From positions 1 to 64,000 of the forward strand of contig CAMDLY010000004.1 in NCBI GenBank assembly GCA_945902115.1: 64,000 nt of DNA. The letters run 5' to 3'. The DNA comes from Lishizhenia tianjinensis (GTDB lineage: Bacteria > Bacteroidota > Bacteroidia > Flavobacteriales_D > Crocinitomicaceae). Position numbers and translations under genes: made by a program. Position 1 is the stretch's first letter, and each line of letters opens with the position of its first letter. The notes below the pieces were generated by a model. It ran no database searches, had not been told where the DNA came from, and was given only the letters and a program-made list of their open reading frames with translations. Shown here piece after piece: positions 10,953 through 20,193 of this stretch.

Positions 10953-11075
10953 TTATCCCCAGATAAGGATATAAATAATGATACCCAATAAGGCCAACGT
11001 GTATAACGTACCTAACGCTACTGTTGATCCTTCGAAAAAAGTATCCTTATTTTTACCGTTTGAATTACCTCCCAT
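10953..11075 (-). CDS. Putative small single-pass membrane protein (40 aa)
   Basis: MGGNSNGKNKDTFFEGSTVALGTLYTLALLGIIIYILIWG*; preceded by TAACTTTG -7 element; not in the supplied ORF track (below its size cutoff). Confidence 0.6.
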   Translation of the reverse strand: MGGNSNGKNKDTFFEGSTVALGTLYTLALLGIIIYILIWG

Positions 11076-11092
11076 GATTAATATAATTTAAG

Positions 11093-11100
11093 CAAAGTTA
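11093..11100 (-). promoter_or_regulatory. Bacteroidetes -7 element (TAACTTTG) upstream of the small membrane protein ORF
   Basis: Exact TAnnTTTG match on minus strand, 17 nt before the ATG. Confidence 0.45.
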
Positions 11101-11149
11101 AAAAGATATTTTCCTCAAAAATAGAAAACGAAATTTTTTAGCATTTTAT

Positions 11150-11854
11150 TTAATCTCTTCCTCCTAATATTCTGAGTAAGGATAAAAATAAGTTTATAAA
11201 TAAAATATATAGTTGCAAACCTCCGATTAAGGACAGTTTTTGCATTTGTTCTCCTGATAGGCCCTGCTGAGAGAGCACCTTTAATTGTTGCATTTGATAT
11301 GCGGTTAATCCAGTGAAAACAAAAACTCCAATGCACGATATGATAAAGTCCATTTCTCCGCTATGAATAAACATATTAACCACCGAGGCTATAATCATTC
11401 CTATGAGAACCATATACAACAAGCTCCCGAATTTAGTTAAGTCTATTTTTGTGGTGTACCCCAAGAAGGCCATTCCACCGAATGCTCCCGCGCTAACAAA
11501 GAAGGTTCGGATGATATCTCCCATTTCATAGGCAATAAAAATGGTAGACAGACTGAGACCCATTAAAACAGAGTATGCAACAAATAACAAGGTCAAAACT
11601 CCTATTGAAAATTTCTCTACACCCCATTGTATGGCGATAGCTATTAGAAAAGGAGAAAATATAACCGCATAAAAAGTAAATGAAATATCACCATCTGCAG
11701 TCATAAAAAGTTTGGAAAAATATTCCAAATTCGTTCCTACTAAATAAGCTAGAATACCTGAAATACCCAATGCTCCGAACATATAGGTGTAGACACTCCT
11801 GAAGAAAACTCTTGAGGTATCTGCAGCGTAAGAATTGTTTTTGTAATCATTCAT
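11150..11854 (-). CDS. Bax inhibitor-1/YccA family membrane protein
   Basis: FFRSVYTYMFGALGISGILAYLVG...; seven hydrophobic segments; FTGLTAYQMQQLKVLS...LQLYILFINLFLSLLRILGGRD. Confidence 0.92.
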   Translation of the reverse strand: MNDYKNNSYAADTSRVFFRSVYTYMFGALGISGILAYLVGTNLEYFSKLFMTADGDISFTFYAVIFSPFLIAIAIQWGVEKFSIGVLTLLFVAYSVLMGLSLSTIFIAYEMGDIIRTFFVSAGAFGGMAFLGYTTKIDLTKFGSLLYMVLIGMIIASVVNMFIHSGEMDFIISCIGVFVFTGLTAYQMQQLKVLSQQGLSGEQMQKLSLIGGLQLYILFINLFLSLLRILGGRD

Positions 11855-11972
11855 AACTGGAGTAATTTGGTTTATACTAAATTAATAAATTCTTTTCTTG
11901 ATAATCTTATTATGTCGCAATTTTCTGTGAAAATCTCTTAATTTAACTTGTCAATTTTTATCCGAAATATTT

Positions 11973-12404
11973 CTAGAAAGGTTGTTTCCCGCCATAGTAC
12001 TCTACGTAGTTATTTTCTGTTTCTTCCAATTTTATTTTGGCAAGTTCTCCTCCTGCTTCCTTGACCGGTTCTTCCAAAATATTCCATATGACGATAGCCA
12101 CATTTTCCGTTGATGCCATAATATCGTTTAGAATAGGAACATCAAGATTTAGGTTTTTATGATCTAGGGCTTCGATAACTAAATCTTTCACTAGTTTGGA
12201 TAGCGTTTTCAAGTTCATTACAAATCCCGTATCTGCATGGGGTGTTCCTTTCACAGTTACCCAAAGTGTAAAGTTATGGCCATGCCAATTTTTATTGGCA
12301 CATTTCCCAAATATCTCCTCATTTTTTTGCTCTGACCAATCTGCTTTATATAGCTTATGTGCGGCATTAAAGGTTTCCCTTCTCGTTATATAAATTGGTT
12401 TCAT
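11973..12404 (-). CDS. 6-pyruvoyl-tetrahydropterin synthase/QueD family protein
   Basis: FNAAHKL...GKCANKNWHGHNFTLWVTVKG...LDHKNLN...LEETENNYVEYYG. Confidence 0.9.
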   Translation of the reverse strand: MKPIYITRRETFNAAHKLYKADWSEQKNEEIFGKCANKNWHGHNFTLWVTVKGTPHADTGFVMNLKTLSKLVKDLVIEALDHKNLNLDVPILNDIMASTENVAIVIWNILEEPVKEAGGELAKIKLEETENNYVEYYGGKQPF

Positions 12405-12416
12405 TCTACTCTATTT

Positions 12417-13718
12417 TTAAACTTTTGAACAGGCAACGTATCCTTCACTATCTATTTTTTGAAGCAATACCAGGACAATGGTATTTACTAAGTTTGAGTC
12501 ATAAGCATGTTTCACTTTGATGTAGTTGTCGGTGAATCCATACATCCATCCGTTATGTTCTTCTTGTTCGAACAGCACTTGTCGCTCCGTGTGTAGGTGA
12601 GATTCGTAAAAGTGACGTTTTTTTCTATCGGAAAGCATGTGCAACTGCTTGCTGCGCTCTCGACGTACTTCCATGGGCACGCGTTCTCCTAATTTTGGCG
12701 CGCCAGTATTTGCTCTTTCAGAATAGGTGAAAACGTGCAAGTAACTGACATCCAATTCACTTAAAAAGTTTACGGTATCCATAAAATCCTCTTGAGTTTC
12801 CCCGGGAAAACCAACGATTACGTCAACGCCGATGCATGCATCATTATTAGCGGTCTTTATTGCTTCAACGCGTTCTCTGTAAAGAGAGTTATCGTATTTT
12901 CGGCGCATAAGTTTCAATAAACGATCTGAACCAGACTGCAAAGGAATATGAAAATGCGGCATGAAAAGATTTGCCTTTGTAAGGCAAAACTGAATAATAT
13001 CGTCCGAAAGTAAATTTGGTTCAATAGAGGAAATTCTGAAACGGGAAATCCCCGTTAGGTGATCAAGTTCTTTTATCAGACTAAAAAAATTCTCTTCTGA
13101 ACCTTGCCCAAAATCTCCAATATTCACACCCGTCAGTACAACCTCTTTGACGTCTGTGCGCTCAATTTTTTTGGCTTCCAGAATAGTTTTTTCAATGCTA
13201 GAATTTCTACTTTTTCCCCTCGCTAGAGGTATGGTGCAAAACGTACAGAAATAATCGCAGCCATCTTGTATTTTTAAAAATGATCGCGTTCGGTCGCCAA
13301 TCGAGTAAGATGGAATAAAATCAACAACATGCTTAATGTTTCCCTGCGCAATGAGAACTTTCTCGCTAGTATCGTGCTGATCAATATAATTTAGAATATC
13401 GAATTTTTCATTTGCTCCTAAGACCAAATTCACCCCATTTATTTCTCCAATTTCCTCAGGCTTAAGTTGTGCGTAGCAACCCACAACAGCAACAAAAGAT
13501 TCGGGATTAATCTTCTTCGCCCTTTTCACCAATTGCTTACACTTTTTATCTGCGTTCTCAGTGACTGAGCAAGTGTTTATTACATAAATGTCTGGTGAGT
13601 CCTCAAAGTCTACTTTTGCAATTCCCGCATCCTCGAACAATCTTGAAATCGTTGAAGTTTCGGAGAAATTCAATTTGCACCCGAGGGTATAAAAAGCAAC
13701 TTTTTTGAATTGATTCAT
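12417..13718 (-). CDS. mtaB: tRNA t6A37 methylthiotransferase MtaB
   Basis: Start reassigned to MNQFKKVAFYTLGCKLNFSETS; radical-SAM CDYFCTFCTIPLARGKSR; SNVIVGFPGET-like region. Confidence 0.9.
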   Translation of the reverse strand: MNQFKKVAFYTLGCKLNFSETSTISRLFEDAGIAKVDFEDSPDIYVINTCSVTENADKKCKQLVKRAKKINPESFVAVVGCYAQLKPEEIGEINGVNLVLGANEKFDILNYIDQHDTSEKVLIAQGNIKHVVDFIPSYSIGDRTRSFLKIQDGCDYFCTFCTIPLARGKSRNSSIEKTILEAKKIERTDVKEVVLTGVNIGDFGQGSEENFFSLIKELDHLTGISRFRISSIEPNLLSDDIIQFCLTKANLFMPHFHIPLQSGSDRLLKLMRRKYDNSLYRERVEAIKTANNDACIGVDVIVGFPGETQEDFMDTVNFLSELDVSYLHVFTYSERANTGAPKLGERVPMEVRRERSKQLHMLSDRKKRHFYESHLHTERQVLFEQEEHNGWMYGFTDNYIKVKHAYDSNLVNTIVLVLLQKIDSEGYVACSKV

Positions 13719-13791
13719 AATTTGTGTAAAGGTACATAGTTCCAATGTTATCTCAAACTTTAAACGTAACTTCGACTTACAGATAAGCAAG

Positions 13792-14532
13792 ATGAGTAAA
13801 TTATGGTTCAGTATTTTTGACTTTTCTTTTCAATATAAAGGGCAGGAGCCAGGTTTTATCGACCAAGAGTTTGATTGGACGAAAGACTTCAAACAGAACT
13901 TTTTGAGTATCAAGTATGAACTATCCGAATACTTAAAAATTGCTGAACCTGAGGCCTATTTCAATACATCGATGGTCAATAAAGAGAATTATTGGAAAAC
14001 CATATCCTTGAAATGGTGGGGAATTGAATTTAGCAAAAGACAACAATATTTCCCCACAACTTCGAAATTATTGGCAAAATATCCACAATTGATCTCTTTA
14101 TCTTTCAATCAATTAGAACCTAAGGGTGAAATAAAGCCGCATTGCGGCGATACCAATGCCATCTATCGCTGTCACATGGGGATTGAAGTTCCGGAAGGAT
14201 TACCTTCAACAGGGTTTAGGGTAGAGGAAGAATGGCGTGAGTGGAAAGAAGGCGAATGGTTAGTATTTATGGATGCTTACAAACACGAGTCAATCAATCA
14301 AAGTGATCAAAAAAGAATTATTTTGGTGGTAGATTTTTTACGTCCGGAATACTTATCTCGCAAGCCTAGAGTGACATCTACGGTGCTAACATCACTCTTT
14401 CTTCAAAAACGTTCTGAAAAGTTTACAGTATTGAAATCGACGCCAATATGGTTGATAAAAACCCTAGTCATATGCCTCAGACCATTTGCTTTTTTAGCGG
14501 TAAAATGGGTGAATTTTTTTCGCGTTTATTGA
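13792..14532 (+). CDS. Aspartyl/asparaginyl beta-hydroxylase family protein
   Basis: EIKPHCGDTNAIYRCHMGIEVPEG...WKEGEWLVFMDAYKHESINQSDQKRIILVVDFLRPEY; both His of the AspH-type iron site appear present. Confidence 0.88.
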   Translation: MSKLWFSIFDFSFQYKGQEPGFIDQEFDWTKDFKQNFLSIKYELSEYLKIAEPEAYFNTSMVNKENYWKTISLKWWGIEFSKRQQYFPTTSKLLAKYPQLISLSFNQLEPKGEIKPHCGDTNAIYRCHMGIEVPEGLPSTGFRVEEEWREWKEGEWLVFMDAYKHESINQSDQKRIILVVDFLRPEYLSRKPRVTSTVLTSLFLQKRSEKFTVLKSTPIWLIKTLVICLRPFAFLAVKWVNFFRVY

Positions 14533-14544
14533 TGGTGTAATGAC

Positions 14545-15597
14545 TCAAACAGGGGCTATATTTTTTCTACTTTTCTTGATTTTTAATTTCACGAAGAACG
14601 GCAACATATAATAAAGTTTTAAAAGCCAGTTTCTGTAGCATTTAGCAAGTATGAGGTAATAGCAAGCTTTAAAGGAAAATGTGTTTCCTGTTAAAACAGT
14701 ATTTAGCTCGTAGCCAAAATAAGTCAATTCCTTTTTGCAAATACGTTCGATATCTCTGATTTCTTGTTCCGTGAGTTCCTGTTTAAATTGGCCAATTTGC
14801 TTCGTAGAGGTTCGCTGACTTAATCCACTATGAAATTTCAGCAAGTGCTCAACGAACGTCGGGTCTAATTTTGATTTTTGTTGCTCGATAAAGTTTAAAT
14901 ATTTACCCTCTGTTTCCATCATTTGTTCTTGGAATGGGACATCTACCCAATGGCATATTTGTCGTAAAGTGTCTTCTGTTTCTTGCATAAAATCTTCGTA
15001 ACGGATACACTTTATTTGATTTTTAGGAAGAAGTGTAATCCTTCTGTACGTTTCTTTCCATAAAGCTGCGAGAAACATCGGGTGTTGATTCCAATTAAGT
15101 TTTCTGTTTCGCTTAGAAACAATGTTGTCTCTGACATCACGAACCAGGATGATAAATCGTGCATTTGGAAAAATGGTCAAGAGCATCGGTATATGAAAAA
15201 AATACTTGATCTGTTTGTCTATAATGACATCTACAGTAGCCTTGTCTTTTCCGTCGATGAAATGTAAGTAAGTTAACTTTACCAAACGACTCCAGTTCAA
15301 TACGGACAAATGCATTTTTAGCGAGTTGGTAAATTCTTTGCGATCAGAGAAATATAAATCAGTATTTTTTTCAGCCATCATGAAAAATTCATCTACATAG
15401 CTATCGATATCTGATTCAGTCCAAGATATTTTATTTCTATACTTTTTATAAAAATAAAGAGCAAATGGTTCCTCTGAAGGACACAATATTCTATTGTTTA
15501 AATTCAGCATTAAACTAAGTAATGAACTACCTGTCCTCTCCGTACATAATACGAAGTGAATATTTATTCCGTCAAGTTGTTCTGAGTTGTAAGTCAT
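14545..15597 (-). CDS. Sulfotransferase family protein (copy 1)
   Basis: VLCTERTGSSLLSLMLN (5'-PSB) and FIILVRDVRDNIVSKRNRK (3'-PB). Confidence 0.85.
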   Translation of the reverse strand: MTYNSEQLDGINIHFVLCTERTGSSLLSLMLNLNNRILCPSEEPFALYFYKKYRNKISWTESDIDSYVDEFFMMAEKNTDLYFSDRKEFTNSLKMHLSVLNWSRLVKLTYLHFIDGKDKATVDVIIDKQIKYFFHIPMLLTIFPNARFIILVRDVRDNIVSKRNRKLNWNQHPMFLAALWKETYRRITLLPKNQIKCIRYEDFMQETEDTLRQICHWVDVPFQEQMMETEGKYLNFIEQQKSKLDPTFVEHLLKFHSGLSQRTSTKQIGQFKQELTEQEIRDIERICKKELTYFGYELNTVLTGNTFSFKACYYLILAKCYRNWLLKLYYMLPFFVKLKIKKSRKNIAPV

Positions 15598-15601
15598 TAA
15601 A

Positions 15602-16642
15602 TTAGTTTCTATTATGTCTTACTTTATTTACAAACCGCTCAAATCTTTTTACTTTAAACGATATAGGTAAATAATAGGTTAATTGGTCTTTTAGGTATGA
15701 AAATAATACCTTAAATCTGGTCGATAAAAGTATGAATTTAGTAAACAATGGGATCTTTTGATGTATGGTTTCCGGCAAATATCCGCAAGCACTTGCTTCA
15801 CGTTGACATGTAAAGTCTGCTAATTCTATTTCTGCACTTGTAAGGCTCTCCTTCCATTTTTCAACTCTGTCCTTAAAAATAGGTTTTGCTAGATCTTCAT
15901 ATTTTTTCTGAGCGCGTGCTGAATCACTTGTTTGTGAATCAGACTTGTATTCGAGGTATGCCGATCGTTCTTGTTCTTTAAGATCTTCTGAGGTGTTGGG
16001 TTTGATGCCTAAAAATTGAAAAACAGTATCGAGTTGTTCCTTTGGAGCATTGATCAAGTCCTCATATCGCAGAATTTTTACTCTATCTGGATATTTTTCT
16101 TTGAAGCGCAATGCTAGCTTGGTAAAAAGAGACCAACGAATAGCATTGAACATAACAGAAGGAGGTAGTAAATGCACGCTTTCCTTACGAGATAAAATAT
16201 TTGCTCTATAATCTCTCACCATCAAAATATATTTCGCCTCCGGTTGCAGCTTTTGTATAGATTTTAAGAAAAGTGTGTTAGATGGGTTTTTATCTATAAT
16301 ATAGTTATGCTTTTTATCGGGAAATGCCACTTGTCTATAACAAGAGTAGATATTTTCACAAAGTGCTGAATAAGTTCCTTCAAATCCTCTTTCTAATAAC
16401 GTATGAGGTATATCATATTCAAAACCAACAGGTGGTTGTAAGCGATGGAATGCTTCGTTGAAACGTTGAATCAATTGGATGTCATGAGGGGAAAAATATG
16501 TTTTTTTAGCATAAGCATGGTAAAAGAAAACACTGAAGTAATTTTCAGGTGGAGTCAATATTTCACGATGGGACCCAAGGATAGACATCAGTAGGGAAGT
16601 ACCGGATCTTCCAATGCCGATGATATAGTGTACTTGACTCAT
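15602..16642 (-). CDS. Sulfotransferase family protein (copy 2)
   Basis: YIIGIGRSGTSLLMSILGSH and YILMVRDYRANILSRKES. Confidence 0.87.
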   Translation of the reverse strand: MSQVHYIIGIGRSGTSLLMSILGSHREILTPPENYFSVFFYHAYAKKTYFSPHDIQLIQRFNEAFHRLQPPVGFEYDIPHTLLERGFEGTYSALCENIYSCYRQVAFPDKKHNYIIDKNPSNTLFLKSIQKLQPEAKYILMVRDYRANILSRKESVHLLPPSVMFNAIRWSLFTKLALRFKEKYPDRVKILRYEDLINAPKEQLDTVFQFLGIKPNTSEDLKEQERSAYLEYKSDSQTSDSARAQKKYEDLAKPIFKDRVEKWKESLTSAEIELADFTCQREASACGYLPETIHQKIPLFTKFILLSTRFKVLFSYLKDQLTYYLPISFKVKRFERFVNKVRHNRN

Positions 16643-17697
16643 GTCGTGAAGTTATGCTGTTTATTGTATTTTGCTCTTTTTATCACGTGCAAATAGTGAT
16701 GTAATTTGAGAGACTTCAATGCAAAAAAAATATCTACCCTCCATTTAATAGGAAAAAAAGTAAGTGTGAAATATATTTTTTTTAACGTCGATAATTGAGT
16801 TTTGGGATGGTAGTCTAATTTTAACCCCATTTTCCCACATACAAATTCAATTTTTTCGAGTTGAGTCTTTGTTAAAGAGTTCTGCCAACTTCCTATGGCA
16901 TTGACGTGAATGGGCTCAGTGAGATCTTGAATTTTTTTTAATATTCGCTGGTCAATTTGCTCCTTTTGGGAATATGCCCTTACTTTTTCGATGATATTAT
17001 CTCTGTAGGAAATACAACCAGGATCGAAGGGTACATTAAAGAAATTTGACAGTCTCTCCATTTCCTTTGTTGGTTCTGCAACGAAATCTTCGTAGCGAAG
17101 TAAAAAACTCTTATCTGGATGAGAAGTTTGCCAGTTTAGACAAACAGTCGCATATTTTCGCCATGCGTAGGCGAAGAATACAACGGATTTATTTTCTTTG
17201 AAAGCATGTTGACTTTTTAGATTCGAAGCAATAAATCCCCTGTAGTCTCTTAAGCAAATGCAATATTTTGCTTCGGGGAATATATCAGATAGTTCGCTAA
17301 GATAGAAGGAGTATAAATTATTTTTATCGAAAATTGCATGCGTTTCTTCTGCTAGTTTTTTATGAAGATTGAGATGTATCGATTTAGAAAATGATGCATA
17401 ATCTTTGAATTTATAGTCTCTAAGCGTGTTTGAAATATCTTGTGTATCGAAATAATTTAAGGGGTTGGAAACACTTTCTTTTACTTTGTCAAAATATCGC
17501 AAAACGTTTTTTGAGTCTACAGTTCCTGAATTTCTGTTAAATTTCTTTCGAAAATATAGCACATGTTTCACCTCCGGAGTAGCAGCTATTCCTTTGCTGT
17601 GGTTTAAGAGCATCATTAATAATGTAGTACCACTTCTTCCTGAACCGATGATGAAATGAATGGGTAGTTTAGATAAATCAATCTCATTATCCTTCAT
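16639..17697 (-). CDS. Sulfotransferase family protein (copy 3)
   Basis: FIIGSGRSGTTLLMMLLNHS and YCICLRDYRGFIASNLKS; 4-nt ATGA overlap with copy 2. Confidence 0.87.
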   Translation of the reverse strand: MKDNEIDLSKLPIHFIIGSGRSGTTLLMMLLNHSKGIAATPEVKHVLYFRKKFNRNSGTVDSKNVLRYFDKVKESVSNPLNYFDTQDISNTLRDYKFKDYASFSKSIHLNLHKKLAEETHAIFDKNNLYSFYLSELSDIFPEAKYCICLRDYRGFIASNLKSQHAFKENKSVVFFAYAWRKYATVCLNWQTSHPDKSFLLRYEDFVAEPTKEMERLSNFFNVPFDPGCISYRDNIIEKVRAYSQKEQIDQRILKKIQDLTEPIHVNAIGSWQNSLTKTQLEKIEFVCGKMGLKLDYHPKTQLSTLKKIYFTLTFFPIKWRVDIFFALKSLKLHHYLHVIKRAKYNKQHNFTT

Positions 17698-17699
17698 GA

Positions 17700-20168
17700 T
17701 TAGATCTCCCCATTAATTACTTTCTGTTTGAATTTCTTAAGGTTATCAAGTTCGCGATTCAATAAATTCAGTCTATTTTCCTCCTCCTCAGATCGTTGAG
17801 CCTTAAGTCGTAGGTTTTCTTTTTCCTTTTTGAAGGATTGAACTCCTTTTTGAAAAAACTCCAAAGCTTTATCCCTGTTCTTGAGATTTAAATGCGCATT
17901 ACCGATTTGAATATATTGAGATCCGTGTTGCTCATTTGGAAATTTTTTAATGAATTTTTCTTGAATAGAAATTAACCATTGGTATTCGTTCAGTAAAATG
18001 GCAAATTTTTCCTCTATGGTATAAATATTTTTATCCTTTTCGGATAGATCATGAGTTTTGGAAAATGATGCTTTTGCTGAATCAATATATTGTTGTTTCA
18101 ATGAACTGATAATTGGTCTTAATTTTTCCTTGGAAATATTATTTTTGACCACGAGTTGCTCAAATAAGTCCAAATTAAATTGAGAAATACCGTTGATTAT
18201 GCCTTGTGGATTTACTTGGATAAACTTTGATACGTTTTCACTCATAACATTCAAAAACGCAGAATTCTTTAACGTTTCAGACAAGGAGCTTAAGTTTTTT
18301 GCATTGGTGACGATCTGGAATCCCAATTGATCCCTAGAAAAGTTTTTTGAGAATTCACGAATATTCAATTCAAATTGTTTGGTGATGGCAAAAGTTTTGT
18401 ACAACTCATTCTGCTTATATAGTGATACAAATTGTTTATACAATGCTTTGTCCAAATCAGCGGTGGAGTCACTACCTCCAATTATTTTTTCTAACTCAAA
18501 TAATCCTTCTGCCATCTTTGCGTATGAATTTGCGCAATTGAGCATTCCTTCTTTATACTTTGGGTTTACATGAACTGAATGCTTGAATAAATCCAAGGCT
18601 TCTAGATAATCAAAATAGAAGGTATAAAGTAAAACTCCACGATTATTTAGATTGGATTCATAGTCTTTAAAAATAGCGAGCGATTGCTCATAGTAAAGCA
18701 ACGATGAGTCTACCTTTTGCATGAGTACGTCAAATGAAGCGTCCCCATTTTTTTGTATGGCCATGGCCTCGAGTTGATATTCTGAGGCGATCATTGAATT
18801 TGCTTTAGCTGAATTCGGTACGTGTGCGATATCGTTCAAGTACAATGATTTTTTCGAGTTCCAATCACTATTTCGATTTAATGTGTAAAATAAGCTCGGT
18901 AGTATTACTAAAAACAGGGGAAGTAATAACTGACTGTTCAAGGTACCTTTTACAAAAGATTCTTTTTTCCACAAATAGAGTAGGTAGGCGATTACAATGC
19001 AGAAACCAATAGAGGCAGAAAACACGAATCGTTCCGCAAAAATACCAGCGGCAGGGAAGAGTAAATTTGCCGCGCCACCAATGCCAAATAAAAAGAATAG
19101 AATCCCGAATGCATACAATTTTTTATCAAAAAATCCCTTGAAAGCTAGTGACAAGAGTAAAATCATGAGTGCTATTCCAAGGTAACATTGCCAATCTTGA
19201 AAATCAACTATTGGCGTTGCCCCATATCCATAGAAATAAGACAGCGGGTATGGGAAAATCAGTTTCTCTACATACAAATAGTTTGAATAAAAATACATAG
19301 GTATTCTTTCCTGAAAACCAAACTCATGGAGTGGGTTTTCCACGATACTGTATTTTCTCACTGCACTGTCGTCAAGATTCATCACCGCATTTTTACTGAC
19401 GTTAAAGGATACTTTAATCAGCAGAAAAAGCGAGAGAGTCAACAGTAATTCTTTCCATTTAAATTCCCGAAAGAAATAAAGCATTAATGGAATAATTACC
19501 AAAAAGGGGAGATTAGTTTTTTTGCTGAGTAGAGATAACACCAAAAATAAGGCAGCCAATACCAGGTATTTAATTTTATTATTGTCCTTCCAGTTAAATG
19601 TTGAAAGAGCTGCTAGTAGGGCGAATATCAAGCTCAATAGTTCATCCCTGTTCTTTATATTATTTACTACCTCCGAGTGTATAGGGTGTATCATAAACAG
19701 TATAACAATGACGGCAGCAAGCGTAGATGATTTTTGTTGAAACAACACCATTAGAAGCTGAAATAATAAAATACCTATAACTGCATACAAGGAAACATTA
19801 ATAAAATGGGATATATGCGGACGATTTTCACTTTTCTTGAAGAGTGTCCATTCAATTGCAAAAGAGTAAATCGAAACTGGTCGGTATTCATAATTTTGTT
19901 TACCATCCACGAATGAATGAGTGGTGAAAATCTTTCCAAGACCTGTAATACCGAGCTCACTCAGAGCGTTTGGTTGGCGGTCCGTTGTAGTAACCAACTC
20001 ATCATCTAATGAATAGCCATTTTTTATAGAATTACCATAAAAAATAAATGCTATTGCGATACACACCCAGATCATTGTCTTACTCGTGAAAAAATCTCCT
20101 GACGCAACTTTACCCAATGTGCTCTGGGGTTTCGGGTATGAAGTTTTTTTTGGAATTTGTTTAGACAA
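17700..20168 (-). CDS. TMTC-like GT-C membrane glycosyltransferase with C-terminal TPR region
   Basis: NGYSLDDELVTTTD...NYEYRPVSIYSFAIEWTLF...HPIHSEVVNNIKNRDELLS...FAERFVFSASIGFCIVIAYLL; multiple TM segments followed by TPR/helical repeats. Confidence 0.78.
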   Translation of the reverse strand: MSKQIPKKTSYPKPQSTLGKVASGDFFTSKTMIWVCIAIAFIFYGNSIKNGYSLDDELVTTTDRQPNALSELGITGLGKIFTTHSFVDGKQNYEYRPVSIYSFAIEWTLFKKSENRPHISHFINVSLYAVIGILLFQLLMVLFQQKSSTLAAVIVILFMIHPIHSEVVNNIKNRDELLSLIFALLAALSTFNWKDNNKIKYLVLAALFLVLSLLSKKTNLPFLVIIPLMLYFFREFKWKELLLTLSLFLLIKVSFNVSKNAVMNLDDSAVRKYSIVENPLHEFGFQERIPMYFYSNYLYVEKLIFPYPLSYFYGYGATPIVDFQDWQCYLGIALMILLLSLAFKGFFDKKLYAFGILFFLFGIGGAANLLFPAAGIFAERFVFSASIGFCIVIAYLLYLWKKESFVKGTLNSQLLLPLFLVILPSLFYTLNRNSDWNSKKSLYLNDIAHVPNSAKANSMIASEYQLEAMAIQKNGDASFDVLMQKVDSSLLYYEQSLAIFKDYESNLNNRGVLLYTFYFDYLEALDLFKHSVHVNPKYKEGMLNCANSYAKMAEGLFELEKIIGGSDSTADLDKALYKQFVSLYKQNELYKTFAITKQFELNIREFSKNFSRDQLGFQIVTNAKNLSSLSETLKNSAFLNVMSENVSKFIQVNPQGIINGISQFNLDLFEQLVVKNNISKEKLRPIISSLKQQYIDSAKASFSKTHDLSEKDKNIYTIEEKFAILLNEYQWLISIQEKFIKKFPNEQHGSQYIQIGNAHLNLKNRDKALEFFQKGVQSFKKEKENLRLKAQRSEEEENRLNLLNRELDNLKKFKQKVINGEI

Positions 20169-20193
20169 AGGGCTAGTTTTTAACTAAGTTAAT

